From assembly GCA_022828595.1 (NCBI GenBank), contig JAKGHH010000002.1:38038222-38102221 (forward strand): 64,000 bases of DNA, given 5' to 3'. Shown in pieces: positions 25,601-37,600 of this stretch. The translations under genes and the position numbers were made by a program. The stretch is from Nelumbo lutea (Eukaryota > Streptophyta > Magnoliopsida > Proteales > Nelumbonaceae). The notes beneath the pieces are model-generated. The model was not told where the DNA came from and did not search any database. It saw only the letters and a program-made list of their open reading frames with translations. The stretch's first letter is position 1; each line of letters opens with the position of its first letter.

Positions 25601-28600
25601 AAAACAAAATGTTTGTTTAAGGACTTTAGCGGAACAATACTTATCGGCTGATACGGGCCGATACGTTGTGAAATTTTGAACCTTGTGTGTTATACTTATC
25701 ATCAACCTGATGCAATCCACCAAATAGGATCACAAAGGTTATTGTAAAAGAGGATTCCTAACTAGTTTCTCTCCCCTCATAAAATCTTTCTTTGCAATGC
25801 AAGTGGAGAATCCACCCTCCCATATACTAATCTCCTATTTCTTAATCTCTTTGGTGGTAAGTAGTCCCCTCCTAATAATATGAGGGGGTTATTTTTGACA
25901 TCATTTTTCAATCCAGCTAGGAAAAGGGGTAAGATGCAGGGATGCTATTATTTCGAGTGGTTGGGAGGAAAAAATGCTAGAATCTGTAAGGAGAAAAATC
26001 ACTCTAAACGGAGGGCATCATAGAAAAAAAAAAAAAAAACAGAGGATGGCAGGTTGTGGGCCTTGTGGCACATTCTTCCATGGCTAGAACTAGATTGCCT
26101 AGGAAATGGATTGCTCCAGAGGCAAACCAAGTGAAACTCAATTTTGATGGGTGTTCATTGGGCAATCCAGGCAATTTGGGTTTTCCAGGTGTGGTTAGAG
26201 ATGGCTTTGGGATGGTGATGGCTTTATATGCAGGCCCTATAGGCTATGGACTCTCTATGAGCGGAGCTGGTGGCAGTTCAAGAAGACCTAATGTTGAGTA
26301 AAAGGTTAGGCTTCAGGAATATAGTAGTGGAAGGACACTAATAGATGGTGATTTGATGGTTAAGAAATAGCAGCCAAGCCATTTGGCAATACAGAAACAA
26401 ATTAAGAGAGATCCACAGCTTGGTGAGGGATTTGAGAGTACCAATCCCTTTAACCACATCTTGCTATAGTCTCGTATAAGGCCTGTAGCATAAACAACTT
26501 AAAGAAGTTTGTAATTGGATAAAGGGCAACATAATTTGTAATGTTTAGCACTAGATACTTTACCTTTTCCTACTCATGCGAACAGCAACAATTGAGGTCA
26601 AAAAGTTTAGTTCTCTAAGTGCAGCGCCAGTTACAGTGTTGAAAAGACAAAGCCGACGTGGTGATAGTGATGGCTGTTGCAATCAGATTGAGGAATATTA
26701 ATCAACTAACCAATCTGTATGAGAGCTTAAGAGAGTAATGTACATTATGGAATATGAAAATAACTTGATCTCATCTGTAACAGCATATGTACAAATAATA
26801 ATATAACATTCTACCTGCTCTCCTGCTCCAACTATGGCAAGAAGGCTTGAGTTGAACAGCATTTCAACAAGGCTAAATGCTCCAATAGCTAGCTAGCAAG
26901 AATTCAGATTCCATAAGGTTCAGTGAAACCTATCATCTCAAATAACTTTATTTATATCTCAATTGTATAAACTTAAGTCATATCATTAAACAGATGCTTC
27001 TAATGGGCCAACCAACAGTGTTACATTACATCTACACCCAAGTCCAAGCACATGCAGGCTAAACAAGTTGCAATATGATAAAATAACTTATTACCAAACA
27101 CTGCAATGATCAGTAAAGGTCTGTATGTAACCAGTGTGGCAAAAGTAAGAAACACAACTAAAGCACAAGGAGTTCCTAGAGCCTGATGCACAAGGCACAA
27201 AGCAAGGTGCATATTTGAATGAAGTTGGGTGCCACATCTACATTATATCTATTAAAATGAAATGATGTATGGTCAAGGCCTAAGCATGCAAGAAATAAAA
27301 TCACAAATCAACTGCTTTTATAATTGTTGTTAAAGTTCCCATTATTTACAATCATGCCACCATTCGACAGAAACGCACAGTAACCACCTTTTACAATCAT
27401 GCCACTATTCGGGCACATGAATATGACAGGTAGCACGTCTCTTGTTGTCACTTCCTCCTCTCCTTTCCCTGCTAAGGAGATTTGGTCTCGGCCCATCCCT
27501 CCTAAAGTCGGTGCTTTTTGTTGGAAAGTTTTCCATGGTTCCATCAACACCAGTGACTTGCTTCAGAGAAAAAGACCAAAGTGGTGCTTGTCCCCAAACT
27601 GGCGCTCCTTATGTAAGCTGAATGGTGAGACTGCTTTTCACCTCTTTATCTCCTGTCCTTTTGCTAACTTTGTTTGGAAATGGTTTTCCTCTCTGTTTGG
27701 TTGCAGATGGAATCCTCCTGCTAATCTGGAAGATCTTTTTAGCTTCAACATATTCAGGTGCTCTAAAAGGAGAGGCAAAGTGATGGGAAAATGCACTAGA
27801 GCAGTAGTGGCTTGGATAATCTAGGAGGAAAGAAACCTGAGGATATTTGATGAAAAGGAAAGAGGTAGAGATGCTGTGATTGAAGTGATAGCTACAAGGG
27901 TGGCACATTGGGTGAAAGCTTTGAAAATATTTGCAGATTTTAAGACAAGATTTCTTCAAATCATGGGGAACAATTGCAAACATTTCTTCTAGAAGACCTA
28001 TTGTAACTGAATTTTGGTCGCCTCCAAATGTTGGGTGGAAGAAACTAAACTTTGATGGTAGCTGTTTGGAAAACCCTGGCCCATCAGGCATTGGTGGAGT
28101 AATAAGGGAGACAATGGAAATATCATTGCCATGTTCTCAAGCTCTATCCAGCATGGTGATGTGGTGAATTCAGAACTGAAGGGAGAAGTATTGGTGTTGA
28201 GAAAGCTGAAAGAGTTGGGGATTAACAGGTTGATTATTGAAGGGGACTCAAAAGTTGTTGTAAACTCGATGAAAAAAGAGGAAGGAGCAATCTGGAGATT
28301 AAGAAATGAGTTCAGGCGCTTTAAGTAGGCTTCTAAAGACAAGGAAATTCACATAAGATGGATTAGAAGATCAGCTAATATCGTAGCTGATGGTCTAGCT
28401 AAGCAAGGAGTACAAAGGCAATCTATGCTCTGGGCTATACGATAGCTAGTGAATATCCTTTGGGTCCTTTGGGGCTTGTCTGTAACTAATGAATTTCTTT
28501 GTTGGGTTAAGTTTCGGTCTGTATTGTAATTAGTGGAGTTTATGTGGACTTTTGTCTACCCACAACTTCTTGCTGTACACATTCTTTTAATTTAATGAAT

Positions 28601-31600
28601 ATTTTCTATGTTGCTGATCAAAAAAAAAAAAAAAAAAAGAATATGACAGGCAACACGTGTGAGATTTTGAAACCACCTGAGCTGCGAAGTTGCCACGTCG
28701 CTGTTTATTTTATACAAGGCAGAAATAGGGGGTGGGATTCCTTTTTCTGGGTCTTCTTCCTCTTGGGGCTTCGGGAAGCTCCACTTTTTCTTTTCTATTT
28801 TTTTCTTTAATGACAGTTCTGTCCTTTCCTTTTCTCGTAATTGCAGCACATTACAGTCATTATTGTACTTGCCAAAAGGACTCTCGGAGTAAAGCCCTAT
28901 GTGGTAGGCCCTACCCACCACCCTTGAGATTGGAACCTTTCGCTTTCTCAACTGTTAGGGAATTAAAATTGGTAGGGAATTAAAAGTCAACTTAATTTGT
29001 ATTAACCATGAATATAAAAGGCAACTGTGTCTCATTGACTCATTACTCATCTTTATTGATCAAAAACTGTTAGGGTATTTCTAGAAATAACCAGCCTGGG
29101 TCCCAAGATAAATCAATTAGCGTGGCTGATGTATAAATGCCATGCCAAACATGGTAACACCATGCCATCTAGGTTGTTTTATTGATCAAAAACTGTTAAC
29201 AATCAACCATTTATATCTCAGCTGTAAGAACACAACCCAGGTTAAAATACACCACCAACACGATACAGAATTAATGGCGCCCAAAGGCATACAGTGTTTT
29301 TGGATACTAGAACCAGTTACAGGAAGATTCATATCATCTGCAGACCCAAAACCAATTATCCAGAATCAAACAATTTCCAAAACTACTTTACTCAAATATC
29401 ATCTCCCCTTCTCTATTCTCCCGCTCCCCTGGAGCCATTGCCCATTTCTTCAAACTGATGGCTTCTCTTTTTTCTTCCTCAGATTGTGCTGGGGTTGCTT
29501 CATCCATTCCTCTCACAGTGGTTGCTGCTTCAATGGGTTCACCTGTTTGGCTGTGGTTTGGTTGACTAGCCATTGCTTCTGTGTTCTATCTTTTTTTCTG
29601 ATCAGCAACAGAAAAGATTTCATTAATTAGAAGAAATATAGATACAACAAGAAGTTGTGAAACCCAGCTTTAGAAACGCCTTTCTGAATGGAGACCTTGA
29701 GGAAGAGGTATACATGGTTCAACCTCCTGGCTTTAGTGCCCTAGGCAAAGAGCAGAAAGTGTGCAGACTAAAGAAGTCTTTGTATGGTTTGAAGCAATTA
29801 CCGAGAGCCAGGTTCAGCAAGTTTCATCTGGCTATACAGCAGATTGGCTACAAACAATGGAAGACTAACCGTACTATATTTGTGAAAAGAGGGGAAGGAA
29901 AGATTGCAGCCTTGATAGTGTATGTTGATGACATAGTGATCACAGGTGACTGGAAGGCTGAAATTCAGAGACTAAAAGATTTTTTAGCCACTAAATTTGA
30001 GGTGAAGGATCTATGTTCCCTTCGATATTTCCTTGGAATTGAAGTGGCCTGCTCTCAAAAGGGGATCTTCATCCTAGATCTGTTACAGGATACAGGAAAA
30101 CTAGGGGTTAAGCCAACCGACTCTCCCATTGATCCAAATCACAGGCTAGGTGACTGTTGTGGTGAAGTTGTCAAAGATGTAAAACAATTCCAGAGACTTG
30201 TGGGAAGGATCCTGTATTTATCCATGACCAGGCCAGACATTGCTTATGCAGTAGGTGTTCTTAGTCAGTTCATGCATGCTCCTAAGACCACACACTTAGA
30301 GGCAGCAAAAAGAATAGTCAGATACCTAAAGAGGTTTCCTAGAGCTGGTTTGTTATACCAAAAGAATGGTCATTTGAAGATTGAAGTATATACAGATGTT
30401 GATTGGGTTGGATCAGTTGATAACAGAAAGTCTACTAGTGGGTATTGTTCCTTTGTGGGAGGAAACCTAGTCACATGGAGAAGCAAGAAACAAAATGCGG
30501 TGGCTAGGTCTAGTGCTAAAGCTGAAAATAGAGCAATGTCCCATGGGGTGGCTGAAGGCATGTGGATAAAGAATCTGTTGAGCGAACTAGGTTTTCCTGT
30601 TGATGGCCCTATGTCCTTGTATTGTGATATCAAGGCTGCCATCAATATTGTAGCCAACCCAGTTCTTCATGATAGAACTAAGCATATAGAGGTTGACAAA
30701 CACTTCATTAGAGAGAAATTTGTTAATGGGGAAGTGGGCACCCCATATGTCAGTTCCAAAGAGCAACTGGTAGATATATTTACAAAAGGCTTACATCACT
30801 CGCAGCACGATGATTTATGTGACAAGTTGGGCATGATTGATATCTACGTCCCAACTTGAGGGGGAGTGTTGAAATAACTTAGTTTTATTTTAAGTTTAGT
30901 GTCGCAAGGGCACCTTTGTAATTTTCTCCTTTATTTTTTATGTATGGTCGCCCTAGTATATATACCAAAATAACCTGGTGCCGCTAGTTAACTTTTGCCT
31001 CTTTCAATTTCGTCTCTTTTCTCTCTTCTCCCTTCTCCTTCTTCTCTTCTCTCTGTTCTGGAATCAAACCATCCCATCTTCATCTCTAATAACCCCTCGT
31101 ATGCCTGATGGGCCCAGATTCCCCACATAGCTCCCGTCAAAGTTTAGCTTCTTCCAACCGTCTATTGGAGGAGACCAATTATCTGTCAATCTTCTAGGTT
31201 GAGAGAACACCAAAAGTTTCAGGGGTGTCAAACAGAACAATCGATGCCCACCCCCAAAGAGCCTATATATCTTATTAGTTATAAGTATTTACAAAGAGGC
31301 CCTTGAAGGGATGAAAGGTAAAAAAGAATAATTACAAAGAGGCCCTTGGAGGGATGAAAGGTAAGAAAGAAAAAGAAATGTTATGGTACAACAGGGATCA
31401 TAGAACAACATTACATCAAGTATCTCTACACTCCCCCTCAAACTGATGCTGAGATATAAGCATCAATTTGCCCACAAGAAATAGATGTCTCAATCTCGTC
31501 ATAAGCTTCGTGAGAATGTCAGCAATCTGTAAGTCAGAAGCTATATGAGGAAGGGAAATAGAGCCAGCAAGAAAAAGATCCCTAATGAAGTGACAGTCCA

Positions 31601-34600
31601 CCTCAATGTGCTTGGTTCTCTCATGAAACACTGGATTAGATGCAACCTTGATAGCACTAGTGTTGTCAGCATAGAGAGGAATAAGCGTGGGGAGTTGAAC
31701 ACCAAGATCAGCAAGAAGAGATTGAACCAAACAATCTCACTACATACCGATGACATAGCCCTATATTCAGCTTCTGTAGATGACTTAGAAACTGTCTATT
31801 GTTTCTTACATTTCCAAGAGATAAGGGAGTCACCCAAAAAGACACACCAACCGGTAGTAAACCGTCTAGTGTCAAGACAACCTGCCCAATCTGCAACAAC
31901 ATAAGCTCTCAACTGAAGAGGAGATGAAGAAGAAAAGAACAATCCCTAAGACAAAGTGCGACGAACATAACGGATAATCCGGTGGACAGCAGTCATGTGG
32001 GGCTGACGTGGTGCGGAAACGAACTGACTAACATGAGAAATGTCCGGACGAGTCATGGTGAGATAGATGAGAGACCCAACCAATTGTCGTTATGGAGTAG
32101 CATTAGGAAGCAAGGCCTTATCAGATTTAGACATCTTGACATTGAGTTCCAAAGGTGTATGAACCTATTTGGTGTCTGTAAGGCCAACAAGCCTAATAAG
32201 ATCACATGCATACTTGTGTTGACAAACAAAGTAACCACATTTGCTACAATGCACTTCCAACCCCAAGAAATATGTAAGAGAACCCCAAGTCTTTCATATG
32301 AAAGTAACTGTAAGTTCCTGGATTCCAACCCCATCATCCCCTATCAATAACATATCATTGACATACAACAAAAAGAGGGTAATGCCTAGAGGTCTGGACA
32401 TGTTGGATTGATGGTACACTTTCTTCAAGTATGCATCCTTCTCATGGGTACAACAATATGAGAATGAGAAAAAATTGAATTGAATATCCAAGAGACTAAT
32501 TTCCCATTATCCAACTTCCATTGTGAACATCCTTTGATATCAATTTCATCCAGCTTAGTAATCTTCCCATCCAAATATCCTTCTAGGCCTTTCCCTTCAA
32601 CAAAGAAGTCGAAATGGAACTTCCACATGCTGTAGTTAGTTCCATCAAACTTTACGGAAATGATATCAGCCTTCTCAAACATTTCGAAAGCCCAAAATAA
32701 GTTAACAGTGTTAGGTTGAAAGTTTTCATGTATTGATGGTTCAGCTGATAAGAGTTCTTATTAGCTTGTATTTGAGTTTAAGTTGTTATGTATTGGGCCT
32801 GTGTTAATGGGCCTAAGTTTGTTTAGTGTTTTAAATTGTCTGGGTGTCCCATCACTAATCAGGGGCATTCCAGTCATTTCCTATAACATTGTATTGTACT
32901 CTAATATAAATAATAGTACTGTCAACTGGGTCATTCAGTTCGACATTCTCAGCATCTCTTGGTCTTCTCCTCTCTTCTACTGCTTCGGCTACGTCATTTC
33001 AGCTCTCATGGTATCAGAGCATTAAGCACCTTCTTGGTTACAGCCGACGCCATCTCCTCTCTCTTGCTGTCTTTCTTTTCTTTTTTATTTGGGTTGCTGT
33101 CGTGAAACCCTAGGGTTGTAGGAGAACAACACAAGGTTCAAACCTAGAATTTCCCTTGGTTGTAGGGCGCAAGGGAAGTAAGACCCAGAAGCTGATGTCC
33201 TACTAGACTGTTTCTAGTAGTTAGTAGCTATTCGGCTACTAAGAGAGGTTTGTATAGGACAGACCTAGTTGAGGACTGATTCCAACAGTCCTAGTATTGA
33301 CCGTAAGGGGGAGAACTCTCTTTACAGTTGCAGTACTCAAAGCTCAAGTGAAGTCGGCATAGCACAGTGGTGGAGAGCCCTCAGTTTCAGGTCGGTTACC
33401 AGCCCAGAACACCTCATTTGCTGCTGTAACTGAACTGCTTCAGAACTGTGACAGTCTCGGCAAGTCTGAAACAGTGTTGCGAGCTGTCAGAACCTTCTTC
33501 AATTCTGCAACTAGTCTCTTTTTCAGCACTGTGATCTCTTCGGCTCGTCTTAAACAGTGTCATCTACACTGAGGCTGCAGTCAAGATGTCTTCAATATCC
33601 GGAGAGGTTTCTTCTAGAGATAACATACCTGCTGCAAGGTCTTCAAATCTGGAAAACCCTAATCTGCACAGCTTGCAGATTACAAGTGTGCTGCTGGATG
33701 AATACAACTTCAGGGAGTGGTCCGTTTCTGCAATGCTTTTTATTACTTCCCGTGATCTCATAGGCTACTTAGATGGGAACAAGAAGGAACCTGAGGTTGG
33801 CAGTGCGGAGTATGTTGTGTGGCGCAAGGAGAATGCCACAGTTATGTCCTGGTTGCTTGCCTCTATGACTCCTTGGGTTGCCAGGACTGTTCATCACTTT
33901 CCTACAGCAGCCAAGATTTGGGAAAAGGTGTCTAAGACCTATGGACAGAAGAAAAAAAATGCTAGAATCTACAGATTGAATCAAGACATTGCTGCCTTAA
34001 GGCAAGGGGATATGACAGTTGCAACATATTTTGCAACTCTAGAAGGTCTTTGGGAAGAACTTGACCATCACTTGATATTGGATTGGGAAAATGTCAGGGA
34101 CAAGGAGAGACATGATAAGCAGATTGAAGAGAGCAAAGCCTTTAAGTTCTTGGCTGGCCTGGACCCAATGTATGAGGGTATAAGGTCACAAATTCTAGGG
34201 AGAGATGAATTGCCCGAGTTACACCATATTTATTATCTGGTGAGGAATGAAGAAGTCAAGAGAAAGGAGATGCAAAATTGACTCTCAGACTCAACCAACT
34301 GAACAGTTTGGAGAACATTCAGCCCTGGTATCTACTAAGGGAAACAGACATCCAGACAAGAAGCACCTTAAGTGCACTCGTTGTGGTGGTATGAGACATG
34401 TAAAAGAAAAGTGTTGGGTCCTGTATCCTCACCTGAAGCCGACTGCATTGAGAAATGACAAGAAGCAACAAAAGGGTCATACGGCAAGTGGGAATCTTGT
34501 CACCAGCAACAATGGTGACAACTCAAAGAACATACCAACAGTGTCTTCTTCTCCTATGGGGAAGGTTGTTGATTCCTCTGGAGCTGGTGCTTTGGCCTTC

Positions 34601-37600
34601 ACTGCTAGTGAGGTAGAGGTCCTTAGCCGGGCATTAGCCCGTCTAAGGAATAATTCTTTTGCTTCCACCTCTCTTGCCAGATCAGGTACAGTCTCTGCCT
34701 TTAGTGCAACTAGCTCTATTGACTCTACTTCTTGAGTTATTGATTTCGTTGCAACTGACCACATGACACATATGTCATCCTTATTCTCTTCATATCATTT
34801 GTTGTCTGGTCAAGATAAGATGAGAGTTGCCGACGGGTCTTTCTCCACCATCTCTGGAAAGGGGGTGGTTGACCTAAGCAATGACCTCTCTCTTAAATAA
34901 GTTCTACATGTTCCCAGTCTTACCTCAAATCTTTTGTCTGTTTTAAAACTTACCAAAAATTTAAACTATAGTATAACCTTTTTTCCTACTCATTGTGTCT
35001 TCCGAGACAGATTGACAAGGAGAACGATTGAGAGCGGTCATGAGTATGGAGGCCTCTACTATTTTGATGCAGACATCGGTTCAGCCTTACAAGCATCTGC
35101 TGCTAGTAGTCCGGAGAGTGTGGAGTCAATAGCTAGTTGCATCTGTGGCATGCTAGGCTAGGTCATTTGTCTTTCTCTTCATTAGAAATGTTGTTTCCCG
35201 AATTGTTTAAAGGCATTTCAAGTCAGAATTTAATCTGTGAAGTATGTCAAATGTCAAAACAATGTAGAACTATTTATCCAATTTCCAGTAATGAAATTCG
35301 AGCTCATTTTGATTTGATTCATTTTGATGTTTGGGGCCCTTCACCCATTGTTTCCATTGATGGCTTCCGTTACTTTATTAGTTTTATTGACCACTATTCT
35401 CGATGCACATGGATCTACCTGTTAAAAGGACGGGATGAAGTACCACGAATAACTATGGCATTTTGCAAGATGATTGAAACACAGTTTGATAAGAAGATTA
35501 AGTAATTCCGGTCAGATAATGCTGTTGAATATTTTGAAAAATCCTTAAACTTATTCATGGAAGATGCTGGCATGTTACATCAATCATCCTGTGCTAATAC
35601 CCCTCAACAAAATGGGGTTACTAAGCGCAAGAATAGACATCTATTGGAGACAGCTCGAGCCTTACTATTCCAGCACAAAGTTCCCAAGCAATACTGGTCT
35701 CAAGCTATACTTACTGCATCATATCTGATAAATCGGATGCCATCTAAGGTGTTGGGTATGAAAACCCCTTTCTCTGTTTTGTGTCCCACTCTTCCAAACT
35801 TTCCTCTTCCTCCACGGGTCTTTGGTTGTATATGTTTCATACATGTGAAGGATCCAAAGAAGACTGAGCTGGATCCTAAGGCTATGAAGGGAATATTTTT
35901 GGGGTACTCTCCTACACAAAAAGGGTACAAGTGTTATGATCCTATCTCCAAGAGAAAGTATGTCACCAGAGATGTGGTCTTTTTTGAGTCTCAACCCTAT
36001 TTTCAGTCTTCTCAGAATCCTCTTCACGGGGAGACTAGTGGGATGGAAGAGGATTCTCATTCTCCCTCCTTTTTTATTCCCCTATCTGCCTCGGGCCTTC
36101 CATCGTCTTCTACTCCTAGTTGTGGCATCCCAGGTCAACCTAGTGAGGCTCCCACAGTGCCAGTCACCTCTCTTGATGCTGCAGATGTCCCTGAAGGCTC
36201 CAGTAGGCAACAGAAAGAGATACTCACATACAACAGAAGGAAAAAGGGCCCTCAACCTCATGACAACAACCAGTTGGACTCGAATCAATCTGTCTCTGCA
36301 ATCCAAGGTAATTCCAACTCACATACTTCTGATTTGGACCTTCCTATTGCTCTCCGTAAGCCTATCCGTTCTTGTACCACCTTGCACCCCATTGCTAATT
36401 TTGTTTCTTACTCACATTCATCTCCTGCCTATCACTCCTTTGTGCCTGCTCTTTCCTCTGTACGTGCTCCTTCTAAGTACTCGGAGGCCATGTCTGATCC
36501 AAGGTGGAAAGAAGCTATGAATGAAGAGATGAAAGCCCTAATGAAAGCAAGAACTTGGGAATTAGTGAATCTGCCAGAGGGGAAGAGCATTGATGGGTGC
36601 AAGTGGGTGTTTACTGTAAAGCACAGGGAGGACAGTTCCATTGAAAGGTACAAGGCCAGACTTGTGGCAAAGGGGTTTACTCAAAAAGAAGGAATTGACT
36701 ACAAAGAAACATTTGCCCCAGTAATAAAGCTCAACACAATTCGGGTTCTATTGTCACTAGCAGCAAATTTTTCATGGGAACTTCATCAGTTGGATGTGAA
36801 GAATGCCTTCCTAAATGGTGACCTTCATGAAGAGGTACTTATGGAACCTCCACCAGGCTATGACTTTGGTAGAAAGGTGTGTAAACTGAGGAAAGCATCA
36901 TATGGTTTGAAGCAGTCTCCTCGTACATGGTTTGAGAGGCTTTGTGGGGCCATGAAGAAAGTGGGGTACACTCAAAGTGGTGCAGACCATACCTTGTTCA
37001 TAAGGAGACAGGATAGCAAATTTACGGCACTCATTATTTATGTGGATGATATGGTGATTATAGGGAATGACTTGGAAGAGATAAAAAGACTGAAGGAGTT
37101 TTTAGCTTCGGAATTTGAGATCAAAGACTTAGGCCATTTGAGATATTTTCTTGGGATTGAAGTTGCTAGGTCAAGAGAAGGAATCTACATATGTCAGCAG
37201 AAGTATGTTCTTGACCTCCTAGAGGAAATAGGCATGATAGGGTGTAGACCAGCAGATACTCCAATGGAACATAATCATAGCCTATAGGAATCAGTAGGGG
37301 AGGACTACTGTGATAGAGAGAGATATCAAAAATTGGTAGGGAAGCTGATATACTTATCTCTCACTCGGCCAGATATTGCTTATGCTGTGCATGTTGTCAG
37401 TCAATTCATGCACTCTCCAAAGATCCCTCATATGAAAACAGTTGAAAGGATTCTCAAGTACTTGAAGACTTGCCCAGGAAAGGGAATTCTATTCAGGAAA
37501 AACAATAGAATTGAAATTGAAGCTTATACTAATGCAAATTGGGTTGGTTTTGTTGGAGACAAAAAATCAACTTCAGGATATTGTACATTTGTGGAAGGGA

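Larger units (their letters stand above)
24202..26563 (-). other. ATG18b intron 4
   Basis: 2.4 kb filled mainly by two abutting MITE-like elements (24519-24991 and 24999-25685) and a LINE fragment (about 25780-26510). Confidence 0.8.
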
